Positions 22,402 to 34,441 of a DNA stretch of 64,000 nt are shown here, piece by piece (position 1 is the stretch's first letter; each line of letters begins with the position of its first letter). The DNA comes from Epichloe hybrida (lineage: Eukaryota; Ascomycota; Sordariomycetes; Hypocreales; Clavicipitaceae): assembly GCA_019022495.1 (NCBI GenBank), contig JAFEKR010000039.1, positions 186,001 through 250,000 of the forward strand, given 5' to 3'. The notes beneath the pieces are model-generated. The model did no database searches and had not been told where the DNA came from. It worked only from the letters and a program-made list of their open reading frames with translations. The position numbers and the translations under genes are program-made.

Positions 22402-24504
22402 AAAATCAGGTTAATAGCTAGGTGAATTCGGAGGAGTTAGGAGAGTTAATTCCTAAGTTCCTTTTTCCTTTTCTTTATTATTTAGTTAATTATAATTATA
22501 TTAATCTCCTTACTAATAGATTAGAGGAAGGGAGTCTTATACCTATAGGTGCCCTATATCTTAAGGATGTCCTATATTTACATTATTAACCTTAAAGTCT
22601 TTTATAAGCTCTTAAAGGAGGCGTTTTTTAAGCTCTTTTTCCTTAATTAAAAGGTCCTTTTCTTAAGCGTAGAAGATTAACTTATTAAAGGTAACATAGC
22701 TTAATAAGAACTAATAATTCCTCTGCATTATTAGTACCTAAATCAGATATTAGGTAGAAGAGATGTAACTAGCTAGATAACTAATGTGAGCTCTTTATAA
22801 TAGCTTTAGACCTGTCTTCCTAAGCCTATCCTATATTATTACAAAAGCTTTATAACTAAAAGCTTAAAGATAATTTAATAAGGCTTCTAGCTTCTCTAGT
22901 AAATAATTCTATTAAAGCTTATTCTCTTGTAGCTATTTATTTAAAGTTTAATATAGTAAAAGCTAATCTAGAGACTTTCTAGGCGTGCGATTAAGGATGT
23001 AAATAGCTGCTTCCGTAGCTATAGGCTAAAGATTCTCTAGAAAGCCTGCTTAGGTTATTAGAGTCATTATAACTCTTATTATCACCCCCCTAGATCGCTT
23101 AGTATGCCTATTTTAATATAAATAAGCTAGGCTGGACTTTCTAATAATAATACCTCTATTAGTAACCTTTACCTCTTACTTCTTAGTCTAGAAGGTAGTT
23201 TCCCTATTAGTAATAATAACTATAATATGGATTCTAAAGGTCCTTATATAGCGCGCTTCTAATTAATTAAAGCAAGACATAATTTTAGTCTTCGTTAGAA
23301 TTATAAAGATATAGCAAAGGCCTATTGCTCTACAAGTAAAGAGAGTAATATAATAATCTTTATTATAGCCCTGTAATTAAGCAAAGAGGTTATAGGTTAT
23401 AACCTAAAGAGGTCCTAAGGGTAGGGAATCTATCTATAGAACTCGCGATATCTACCTTTATGCCTTAGCTATGTAGCAAATCTTGTATTTACCCTTGCTA
23501 CGCTCTTTTATTAGTATATTAACCTTTTAAAGCACTTAATCCATTATATTTTTACCTAGATAAGCTATTCTTACATGCTAAAGGTTTACTTTTATAGCTA
23601 TTAGGGGTTTTAGGTTATAAGAGTCCCTTCTAATAGCAAAAGCCTTATTAGGGCTATCCCCTTTAATATATAGTTAAGTACCAAGGGTTATAGTCAAAAA
23701 GATCTTATAATTGCCTCTTACTAGGTCTATAATAATCCTTATAAGATTATCTTACCTTATACCTTTTACTATAAGTAACTAAAGCAATATAAGGTTTGCA
23801 AAGAAAGTTAGTTAATACTATGCGTTTAATAATATAAGGGTCTAGCTATTTGTTAATTTAATCCGGGCTATACTAATGCTATAAGCCTTAGTAACTCCGT
23901 ACCTAGCTTAGATACTTAGTTAATTACCGTAATCTAGGTTAATAAACTAGCGTTTATTATTAAAGATATATACTAAAGTACCACTATTAAGTATTACTCG
24001 CAAGCGCCCTTAGGCATAAAAGGCCTCTAAAGACAGCTCTGTAGTAATAAAGGTAGTATTGCTCTCTAGCTTGCTTTCCTTTGCTTCCTTAGCTTCCTTT
24101 GCGTTATACTCCTTAAGCCACGCATTATAAGCCTTTTTAATATCGTTAGATTATTAATTCATTACTTCTTTTGCCTTTTTTAATTAATCTTCCTTAATAG
24201 TCTAATTCTTAGGCAGGCAAAGTATTTAATAGTTCTTCTAAGAGTCCTTTAACTTCTTAGCCTTATACTTATTATAATAAATATAAAGTAGCTTCTTATC
24301 TCCCCTATTAAGATCTTCTTTAGTCTAACTATTAAGAGTTAGCTTTACTCTAAAAGATTCTCTGGATTTGCTTTAAGACCTTCCCTAGGCTTTAATTAGA
24401 TGCCTAATTCTTGTAATTATAGAGTAGAAATCAAGGGTTTTACCCTTAATCTTAGCAGTAAAAATTAGTAAATTAATTTAAGCTGAAATTAAAGGGAATT
24501 AGGT

Positions 24505-24813
24505 TGTTGGAACAAAGGTGATATCAATCGCGCGTCGCAGCCGCAATTACCTAGCAGAAGCTCGGGCCGCGCGCGGACCCCACACGTAACCCACAACCTA
24601 GCACGTTAATTAGCTAGGAAATATAGGGATATAAACGCGTAACCCCTTTTCCCTTTATATATTATAACTTCTAGCTTTTTACCTCTCTTTTCCTACAACT
24701 TAATTAATTATAATAATAGATAATGTAGCCTAGAATAGATAATTAATAACAATACTATTCTTTAGGCTTATAACTATATTACACATTAAATTCAATACCC
24801 TGTGAATCTAACA
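24505..24813 (+). repeat. 5' LTR of Copia C1 (309 bp)
   Basis: Begins TGTTGGAACAAAGG and ends AATCTAACA. The first ~100 bases keep GC-rich, CpG-containing sequence (ATCGCGCGTCGCAGCC); the rest is AT-rich. Confidence 0.88.
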
Positions 24814-25679
24814 CTAATTAGTAGTTACCTTTATAGATAACCACGTAGTCTTTAAACACTATAGATTAGTAAGGTTAATTAGAAGAGGTAGCTTATCTAA
24901 TAATAACTTACCCTATGTAATAGGAGGGCCACGTTTGATAATAAGTTATGCTAATAGAAAGGTATAATATAGCTCTCTTCTTACTTTAGTATTAATATCT
25001 ATATCTATATAGACTTCGAAATAATAAAGAAAGGTTTAACGCTAGTAACTAAGCTATTCCCTTATCTTTCTTTATTATATATTCTATCACATATTTAAAG
25101 TCAACCGCCTTGCCTTGCGATCCTTTACATCCAAAACATATTATATAATTATAGTTATACCCTATATCTCCTTACATTATAAGATCTGCCTCCTTTAATT
25201 AGTTAGAATATTAGATATAGCTAGACTATCTAGGACCTCTAGTTAATTTAGAGTTCCTAGCAAGACTAATAGCTATAATAATACTATAGAAGGCGTTAAA
25301 ATAGGAGATAATAATAAATACCTTAATAAAGGAAAAACCGCTATTTACACTAACCTATACCCCTATATCTTTATAAGGCTTAAATAACATATTATAAAAG
25401 AACTACTCTAATAACTAGGAAGTTCTAAACATAAAGAGATAAGAATACCTAAGGAAATTAGTCTTTATATCCTTATAAAGACTGAATAATATAAGGAGTA
25501 AGGGTTATTTAAAAGAACACTATTCTCTAAATTTAGTAATAACTTTTATAAATAGTTAAGGGATAAGTTTATAGAAGGGAGAGACCTTTTATAGAATAAA
25601 CTTTAAGACTATCTTCTTTATAATAGAGTGTACATAACTATTAGAAGAGGTACTAAGATAGTAAATAACCTTAAAGAAG

Positions 25680-28600
25680 TAGTAAACTAAGAAGAATTTA
25701 GATTTTAAACTCTTAAAGAAATTAAAGAGGCTAGGAAGAAGTATATAGGCTTCTAAAAGAACCTATAGAATAAAGAGTTCTTTTATAATTTACTAGATAA
25801 TAGTAATATTAGAACTAGGTAACCTACCCTATCACCCTGTTTATTAGTATAATCACTATTAAAAGGATTAATAAGCTAGACTCCCCTAGGAAAACTAAGT
25901 TAATCCCCTCTAGGAAGGCCTAGCTAATCTCCCCTAGGAAGGTTAATTAACCTAGAGTTAAGACCACCTAAGGATACTATTTACAAGTATTTATAGGTAA
26001 CTCCCTTACCTATACCTTTACTAAAGGCAAGTTAATAGTATTACCCTAGTAACACTACTAATAATACCCCTAAGTAGGAGAGTTACTAATAGAGGCAACC
26101 TATGCTATCTAGGGCTAGTAATGCCCCTATTAGCATAGCTTAAAAAGCTATAATTCCTCCTTCCTAATATAAGAAAGAGAAGAATTAGAGGGAATAATAA
26201 GCCCTAAGGGTGCTACCTATAAAGCCACCCTCTTACTTCCTAAAGACCCTACCACCCCTTTTATAAATATAAAGGGAAATACCTAGAGGACCCCTATAGA
26301 CCTAGAGACCTTCGCTAAAGCAGATTATTAACCTATCTAAGGTATACCCTAAAGAATAACTCTATAGCGCTAATAACTATAATATCCTTAAATTAAAGCT
26401 TTAAATATTCTATAGAAAGTATAAGTTACTTAATATCTAGCCTAAATAAGCTAGTTATACTTTTAAGGTTATACTTAAAGGCAAAGCACTACAATACTAT
26501 ACAAACTACCTCTCTAAACCTAGATAACTATAAGATCTCCCTATACTTATTAGCTATATAAAAGAATAATTTAAAACTAAGGATATATAGCAAAGATATC
26601 TACTAGAGTAAAATAATACTTCCCTATAAGGAATAACAAATAATAACCTAAGTAAGTTAATAATTAAATGCTTTAATAAACTTATAGAAAGACTAGCTAT
26701 CTTATAATAAGCAGTGCCTAAAGTAAGCTAAACTAAAAGAGCACTCTAGAATTAACTTATTAAAGCTTATTATAGTATTCCAGAGTATAGAGAAGTAATT
26801 ATAAATCCGCTAGATAGACTACAAGAGTTCTATAAATAGATTAGAATAACCCTTTATCTTATTAAGGAAGAGAAGAAGAACTATTAATAGTTCCTAACCA
26901 AAGCTACAACCCTAGAGCAATTCTAGACTAACTAAAGATACAATAGGAAGGGAAAAGAGACCTAATACCCCTTAAAACCACAAGAAAGAGAAGGTAATCC
27001 CTGCATAAAGAAGTGCTATATATATAGTAAAGAAGGATGCTAGTTATCTAAGCACCCTAAAGAGAACTATAAGAAGGCGTTTTAATGCTTTAAGAATTAC
27101 TACCTTACAGACCTAACCGATAACTTATATTATTTGTTCCTCACATAGTATAAAGGAAACCACAAGTCTTAATCCCTTATTAATAATAAAATCGCTTAGT
27201 ATATAAAGAGCATTAGATTTAATAACAGCCCTAATAATACAGATAGGCTAGTACCTACGAGCTTCTTTACTCACAGAACCTAGATTAATAGCAAAAGAAC
27301 AGTTTAATTCCTAATAAGGCAAGCAGCTTATTATAGTCTAAGTAAAGAAGACCCCTTTTAGTAAGAACTTATAAATAAAGCCCTAGTAATATTTATATTA
27401 GAAGATTGCTATTCCTATGTGATATTCTAAGGGATTATGCCTAATACAGGAGCCGTAAAGTTCTCTATAGCAAGGCACCCTTAATTCCTTGCTTTATAAC
27501 ATTAGATACCTATATTATAGCTTAATAAATTAATAGAGAAAAAGGCATTAGTTAGGTTTAGCGTAGGAGACCTGATTATTGCGCTTAGAGTGACTACAGT
27601 ACTTACTCCCTTTAGAAACATTCTCTTTTAGGTTATCCTTACAAACACTCCATTTCTCTTATCCCTTAATAATATAGACTATCTAAAGATTAACTTTAAT
27701 ATCTCTAAGAATACACTATAATAAGGAAATATTAAAGTACCTGTTATACGTAAATAGGGGCACGCCTAGATGCTTCTTACATAGAAAGAAAAAGTAGTTA
27801 CTTAGAGCTACCTTATAGAAGGTAAGCTACAGCGACTACACTGCCGCTTTAGACATCTATTAATCTAATGTTTACATAAGGTTCTCTATAAATTAGGGTA
27901 TAATATTAACATTAAAGCTATTAGGGAACTAATAAGAATTTACTACTAATACTAAATACATATAGATAGCCCTAATTACTTTAAGTTTACCCTTAAGGAT
28001 AAGTGTAGCTTTAATTATAAAGTAATAGTAAATATCTTCTACTTAGATAGCAACTACCCTATACTTTACGCTATAGATATAGCCACAGCGTTTAACGTAG
28101 CAAAATTCCTTAATAATATCTCTATAAAAACAACCTAGGAAGCCCTCTAAATATGCTAGATTAATGCTTACCTAGGCCCCCCAGACTTTATTATTATAGA
28201 CGCTAGAATAAACTTTTATAGTAATAAATTTAGATAATTTATAGCTTTAATATTAATTTTAATTAAGGAAGTCCTTGTTAAGGCACACTATAGCATAGGG
28301 AAGGTTAAAAGGTATTATAGGCTACTCTAAAGAGCCTATAATATAATTAGACGCAAATGCCCTATAATGCTAGAACTTATTGCCCTTTAAATAGTAATTA
28401 AGGCCCTAAATAACACCATAAGCCCTAATAGCCTTATCCTAACCCTCCTTATCTTTAGAGCTTACTTACATATAATAAATAAGTCCTTACTATTACCTAA
28501 TATTATATAGCGTGTAATTATAGTATAGAAGGCTACTAAAGAGATTAAGAGACTCTACGCTATCTAGAAGGTTAATAAGGCCCTTGCTAAACGTAATAGC

Positions 28601-30450
28601 CTAGACACCTTAAAGACCCTTAGCTTACTACTTAGATTAAAGGTTAAGGTCTAGTAAGAAGGTAAGGGATAGGTAGGTTTATATAAGCTACTAGTAATTA
28701 CTAGAGAGAGCTATATACTTAATATACCTAGAGGCCTGAAGACCTTTAGGTTAATATCTATTAAGCCTTACTATAATAATTCTAATATAAAGAAGATAAT
28801 AAAGCCTAGTAAAGAGAAAGAAAAGAAAGGGTAAGAGGCCTATAATAAGAACATAGTACTACTAATACTATTAAAGTAAGGACACGGAAGGCTATAGAAA
28901 AACCCTCCTATAATGCCTTAAGGTGCTAATAACTTCCTATTAGTAAAAGAATATAGTGACCTAGCTCTTGTAATTAAGCTATATAAGGAAGGAATTATTA
29001 AGACCCCTAGCAAACCTTTTAAGCTATTAATAAAAGTAGAAATCAATGCTTTAATTAAGTAAGGTATATTTAAATTCATTATATTTAATAAGGAAAAATA
29101 TAGTAAAATTCAAATCTTTAATTCCTAGATTATTAATAAGATTAAGGGCAAGACAACGGAACCCTACGAAAAGTTACGCCTTATAATCCAAGGGTATAAG
29201 GATAAAGGAAAATAGGCTATTCTTACATAGGCCCTAATAATTTAACGCGCGAGCTAACGTCTTATCCTTATAATAGCCCTATCCATAAGATTAAGGAAAT
29301 TCCTTATCTAGCTAAGAGATATCTATTAGGCTTATATATAGGCCTATATATTACTAGAGCAGCTAATCCTAGCGCGCTTGCTAATTTAGATATGGCATCT
29401 TTACCTGCCTAGTATAATCTTAAGGGTTATAAAACCCCTCTATAAGCTCACAGAGGTAGGAACATACTAGTAGGTTACGTATTACAAGCATTATAGAGAG
29501 AACCTCTAGATAGAAACCTTTATATATAATCCCTACCTACTTATAACTATAAAGGAAAGCCCTAACTTTACTTACTATAGTAAGCTTTAATATAAAGCTA
29601 AAGCAATTCCTAACTTAGGACTACTCTCTTATGTTTAATAGTAGCATTATCTCGCTAGAGAATAATACTATTAAGATCTAGTAAAAAGGGTAAAGTAATA
29701 AGTTAGAGTTAGTTCTAATAACTAACTTAAAGCGTAAATACATTAAGCAGAGGGCCTAAGGCGCTTATATTACCTTAATCTACTAACTAGAGGCTTGCTT
29801 TAACCTATTTATTACTACATAACACTAGGAGCTAACCCTAGAGGACGTGAAAGCCCTTAATTACTACCTAAAGTAGTAGATAAATTACCTAGAGAGAGGT
29901 CTAATGTTTATCCTAATTAACCTTAAGAAGGTAAAGCTCTTTACCTTTATAAATAGATTCTTTACTAATAACTAGGACCTATCCTTATAACTAGGATATG
30001 TACTTATCCTAGCAAATAAAGACTACACTAATAGTAAATTTATAATTAAAGGTAATATTATGCACTTTAGCTTAATAAAGAGCAAGAGAGTTATATAAAG
30101 CGTGCTTGCCTTAGAAGTCTATAGTATAGTAGCTAGTATTAATATAGCTTATGTAATTATAACTACCCTAAACTTAGTTACTAACTAACTAAAGCTCCTA
30201 AAGATCCTAGTTATTATATATATAAATTCATACTCCTTATATAAGTACCTTATTAAGCTTAGTATAATAAAGGAGAAATGCCTAATAATTAATATTATAG
30301 CCCTTTAATAGTTATATAAACACTAAGAACTCTATAAGATCTAATAGATTAATAGAGAGGATAACCTAGCTAATACCTTTATAAAGGCATTACCTAATAA
30401 GGCCCTTAAGAGCTTTATCTTAACTAACTAAATAACTATCTAGATAGAGG
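25680..30450 (+). pseudogene. Copia C1 gag-pol relic
   Basis: Legible pieces on the plus strand: the zinc-knuckle remnant CYIYSKEGC...LSKHPKEN near 27015-27075, with Cys changed to Tyr and Trp to stop; a DTGA-like protease box reading NTGA near 27440; an integrase catalytic-core end near 28280-28320; and a reverse transcriptase start with LIIQGYKDKG and RDIY.AYIQ near 29180-29345. Stops occur every few dozen bases, so no product is expected. Confidence 0.75.
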
Positions 30451-30928
30451 GATAGGTTACCTATACGTAATATACACGTGGTAAAAGGAAAAGTAATTCT
30501 CTAGGAGGATAGCCATAGGGACAAGATAGTAATACGCAGGGGATTTACGCCCCTATAGTTAATATCCCTAGCAGCTATAACCACGCTAGCCTACTAGGCT
30601 CTCCTAGTAGACTATAGAAATTAATAGTAGTGCGTAAGAGAATAAAGGTATTACTAAGGAGAAGGAAGATATTATATACGCGCTAAGGTATAGTATATAT
30701 GTTATTTTAAGGAAAAGAAGGGATTTAGAAGGACCCACTTATCCTTACATAGGCTTATAGGCTAAGCAAGATTATTATTTCCCTTTTATTAGTAACTATA
30801 TACCTAGATAAGCTATAAGTTCTTTTCCTTATATCCCCTATTAATTATATTCTTAATCTATCTTTCCTTTTTCATTTCTATAATTAATATTGTGTGTTAA
30901 TAATTATATTAAAAGAGAGAAGTTCTAG

Positions 30929-31237
30929 TATTAGAACAAAGGTAATATTAATCGCGTATCGCAGCCGCAATTACCTAGCAGAAGCTTAGGCCGCGCGCAG
31001 ACCCTACACATAACTTATAACCTAGCACGTTAATTAGCTAGGAAATGTGGGGATATAAACGCGTAACCCCTTTTCCCTTTATATATTATAACTTCTAGCT
31101 TTTTACCTCTCTTTTCCTACAACTTAATTAATCATAATAATAGATAACGTAGCCTAGAATAGATAATTAATGACAATACTATTCTTCGGGCTCACAACTG
31201 TATTACACATTGAATTCAATACCCTGTGAATCTAACA
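30929..31237 (+). repeat. 3' LTR of Copia C1 (309 bp)
   Basis: Aligns along its full length with 24505-24813. Here the inner start is RIP-changed (TATTAGAACAAAGG) and the outer end (CTTCGGGCTCACAACTG...) is better preserved, the mirror image of the 5' LTR. Confidence 0.88.
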
Positions 31238-32256
31238 CAGGTGCTAATAGCATTATTAATCATCTTAATTAGAGAGTTACCTTTCGTAATTAAGTAATTT
31301 GCTTAAAAACATTACTTATAGCTAATTAACGCGTTAGTAAGCTATTTATTAATGTTAACCTTTACTAGGCTACGCTTAATAACTTTATTAAAGTTAACCT
31401 TAGCGTAATGCCTAATTATTCTATTTAAGAGTATTATATTCCTTATAAGCTCTCTAAGCTTCTTATAAAGCAAGATATACTATAGGATTATTTACTTATA
31501 CTTATTTCTAAGCATTATAATAAACTAATTATAGTATTCTCTTATAGTCTTTAATAGACTCTAATACTAACTATTAAACACTTAATATTATCTATTAAGA
31601 ACTATACACTAAGCGCTATCTTTAGTATTATCTAGCTATTAAGGGTATTTAAAGTATTTCTCTTTAGTTAAGTTAATAATAGAAGTAACGCTTATAGAAG
31701 AAGAGCTTTCTTAAGGTTACTACTAATTACTTATAACTCTAGATATTAATATTCTTAAGCATATTTAAGGCCCTTTAGTCTAGTTTTCTAGTAAAGTAGT
31801 TAAAGCTATAATTACTACTTTTCTTATTACTAGAGTCCCTTTTCCTATTAGGATTAGTAGCTTAGGTAGGTAGTTAAGAGTTATTATTAAATTAGGATTA
31901 ATAAAGACCTAAATCCTATCTTTAATAGCTCTTACCTTTATTATCTTAAACTATAAGTCCTAATAATAAGGTTCCTATAGCTTAACTACTAGCTTATAGC
32001 CTTAAGTAGTATTAGTTTCCTTAGATATCTTAATAATATCCTATATTATTATTATTATAATTTATTAAACTTTAACTTATATAAATCTTCCTTACTACTA
32101 GGGGTTGCCTAATTATAATATTAATGATTATAATTAAACCCTATTCTCTTACTAGGATATACTAAATTTAATAATTAATTAATTAGAATTAACTTAATAA
32201 AGGTATTAATTAGAAAGAAAGGTCTTTATATTATAAACACTAAGTAATTACTACTA

Positions 32257-32489
32257 TATTAGACTAAGTAGCTAGGATTAGAAATAAAGGTATAGATTAA
32301 GTTACCTAACCCTATAAGAGGGCGTGGACTATAGTTTAAATAACTAAGTACCTATACTATAGGGTATGTAATCTACCTATATAAACTATACTATGCATCT
32401 ACTAAAGGTCCGGAAAAGTAACTAGTTAGGTGGGTCCTAGTGTCCAAGTTGCCTGCATGCGGTTGAGCGCTTGCGGTGGGATTCCAACA
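32257..32489 (-). repeat. Right (5') LTR of Copia A2 (233 bp)
   Basis: Inner end RIP-changed (TATTAGAC), outer ~100 bases unmutated and ending ATTCCAACA at 32489. Nearly identical over its outer end to the A1 LTR at 9297-9529. Confidence 0.9.
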
Positions 32490-32769
32490 CTTTAAAGGCA
32501 GCCAGGCAATGACGCTCGCCGTCGCTGTCGGGCAGCTGACGCAAGCGCAGGCCCCACCTTGATTCTTGCCAGCTGCCAGCTGCCAGCTGATGATGACAGT
32601 TGACAAGTTGACGCATGTGTGTCGTTGTAACTTGCAACTTTCACCCCGTCGACGTCTGACAAAACACGCTGACCATTCCATCGGCATCGGCATCGGCATC
32701 GACTCCTACATTGCCATCGAAATCGGCATTTCCTTGACAAGACCTTCTTTTCTTGCTCACTCCCTCGCC
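32490..32769. promoter_or_regulatory. Upstream region of the PI31-like gene
   Basis: Unique, GC-balanced sequence beginning directly at the A2 boundary. It contains the heptamer repeat GCCAGCT three times (about 32568-32588), giving successive CAGCTG palindromes, and a GGCATC repeat at about 32681-32700. The whole promoter must fit in these 280 bases unless it extends into the LTR. Confidence 0.5.
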
Positions 32770-33996
32770 ATGACCTCGCCGCTGAGCACGCCCGCCGTAC
32801 TGCAAGGCATGGCGGATGCCCTGCCCACCCACCAGCAGGGCGACGATAGTTCCGACCTAGCCAGCTCCTACGAAGTCATTGCGCTGCTCGTCCATTCGTA
32901 CCTCGCAGCCCTGTCATTTCGGCTCTGCGGTTTCGACCAAAACAAACCCATTCGTGTGTCATTCGTCCCCTTGCCACTTTGGTCCCTCGCTCCCGCCCCC
33001 CAAGCTAACGTCCGTGTGCTATCAAATCACAGCCGAATGCGAGAGAATCGCACCAAGACTCCCTGCCGGTTGGAATGCCGGCTTCGGTACCCTCAGTTTC
33101 GTCTACAAGCACAAGCAGTCGTCCATGCAGTTTCTCATCCGCGTAGACCGCATGGGAAGTAAAGTTGAAATCAGAGGCCTAGCCATCGGAGATGAAAACA
33201 TTCACCGTTTCGAGCGCACCGTTCGGGATGTGGTTAATTCAAATGCTCTCCCTATTCGCATCTCAGTGGACGACGGGCGGGAAGACCGTAGTGATTTGGT
33301 GGGGAAGTTATCGAAAGCATTTGTGTCGGAGGAAGCCGTCACTGGTTAGTCCACGCCGTTTCCCCCCCTCTTTTCACGATTTTGGACCCAGAAGTTGTAT
33401 ATTGATCGTTTGTCTACGCAGGTATCTTGAATGATCTCAAAGTCAAAATCGTCCAGAAACTGATTCCCAAACTCCAAATCAACGGCTACGAGGAGACAGC
33501 CGAGGCCGAAGAGACTGCTCGGTCAGAACGGCGGGGCCAAGAAGCACAGGGTCGAAATCGCCCATTTCCAGGAGAATCTCGCCCGAATATGCCATATCCT
33601 CAACCAAACCCCCTTCCAGATATGGCTCGTCCCCGTCCCGGAGCTCCGTTGGGTGACTTCCCCCCTCCCGGTTTCGAGGACGAGTATGAAATCAACCGCC
33701 CGCTTCGGAGAGGAGGACCCTTCATGCCCGGTGGTGGCCACCATCCGTTTGACATTGGCCACGATGACTTGAACCCACCAGGTCTGGGACCCCACGATCC
33801 TCTACGAGGGTCTTTTATCGGAGGCGGCTTACCTCGTCCTGGAGGATCGTCAGGGATGCATCCAACATTTGATGACCCGCTTTTTACAGGACAGGGCGGC
33901 CGTGGTAATGCCGGCGAGGGTTATGATCCTCAAGTCCCCCCTGGAGCACGATGGGATCCTCTTGGTCCTGGTGGCAGGACCAAAGAGGGAGTGTAA
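32770..33996 (+). CDS. PI31-like proteasome regulator (3 exons, 356 aa)
   Basis: Exons 32770-32953, 33033-33344 and 33422-33996; introns of 79 bp (GTGTGT...CACAG, with CTAAC branch-like sequence) and 77 bp (GTTAGT...CGCAG). The summed exons divide exactly into 357 codons. The N-terminal half reads like the PI31/FP domain: YEVIALLVHSYLAALSFRL, then ECERIAPRLPAGWN, SFVYKHKQSSMQFLIRVDRM, and DLVGKLSKAFVSEEAVTGIL. The C-terminal half is Pro/Gly-rich (GGPFMPGGGHHPFDIGHDDL, ...DPLRGSFIGGG), the usual PI31 tail that contacts the 20S proteasome. In other eukaryotes PI31/Fub1 modulates 20S activity or assembly, in cytosol and nucleus. It is convergent with the karyopherin gene downstream. The start fits the family length; nothing looks broken although the gene lies only 280 bp from a dead transposon. 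Confidence 0.88.
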
Positions 33997-34441
33997 GATG
34001 ACGAAACATTGATGACCGAGATGAGAAGAGTCACAATCAGACACGAGACCATGTTACGTTGTGTGACGCATTGTTGTTGTTGACACGTTGTTAATTGGTT
34101 GGCCTGATAAAACAGCTCGTTTTTCGGATGCACGTCCAACGGAAAACGACCAAAAATTGACCTGCAATATGTGGCAGACTGTAGGGAGAAGTTCTGTGTA
34201 TTTTGTACTCTATTTTAAACGAATTCTTCTTCTGCTCCCTCCGCAAGAGTGAATGTATGTCGCGTGTTGTATTATTTCCCCCGAGCAGATCCCTGTAGCC
34301 TAGCAAAGCCAGCTCGGCATCAGCTCCGGCATTGCTGACTATATCAATGCACCGTGGACAGCACAGAAAACAAGCAAGCTCAGTTTCATAGGACCAACCG
34401 CCGATATGTACTTGATTGTTGCATTTCTGTATCTGGACAAA
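33997..34441. other. Convergent 3' intergenic region
   Basis: Holds the 3' ends of the PI31-like gene (plus) and the karyopherin gene (minus). No gene or conserved motif is recognised. Confidence 0.6.

Larger units (their letters stand above)
24505..31237 (+). mobile_element. Copia LTR retrotransposon C1, complete, nested in A2, RIP-degraded
   Basis: A 6733-bp element with 309-bp LTRs and a 5-bp target duplication TAGGT (24500-24504) / CAGGT (31238-31242). The one difference is a CpA-to-TpA change, and A1 carries the empty site CAGGT at 1672-1676. Plus-strand order is a gag zinc-knuckle relic near 27015-27075, a protease-like MPNTGA near 27440, an integrase stretch KAHYSIGKVKRYY near 28280-28320, then reverse transcriptase relics from about 29150. 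Integrase before reverse transcriptase is the Ty1/Copia order. All frames are broken. Confidence 0.88.
20310..32489 (-). mobile_element. Family A Copia retrotransposon A2, both LTRs present, interrupted by C1
   Basis: Bounded by 233-bp LTRs and by the 5-bp flanks CTTTG (20305-20309) and CTTTA (32490-32494), which differ by one G/A change of the RIP type. Removing the nested C1 leaves about 5.4 kb, a normal Copia size. On the minus strand a reverse transcriptase relic is legible between about 20600 and 22401, adjacent to the 3' LTR as expected for Copia order. Composition is strongly AT-rich except at the outer edges of the LTRs. It is inferred to be inactive. Confidence 0.88.
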
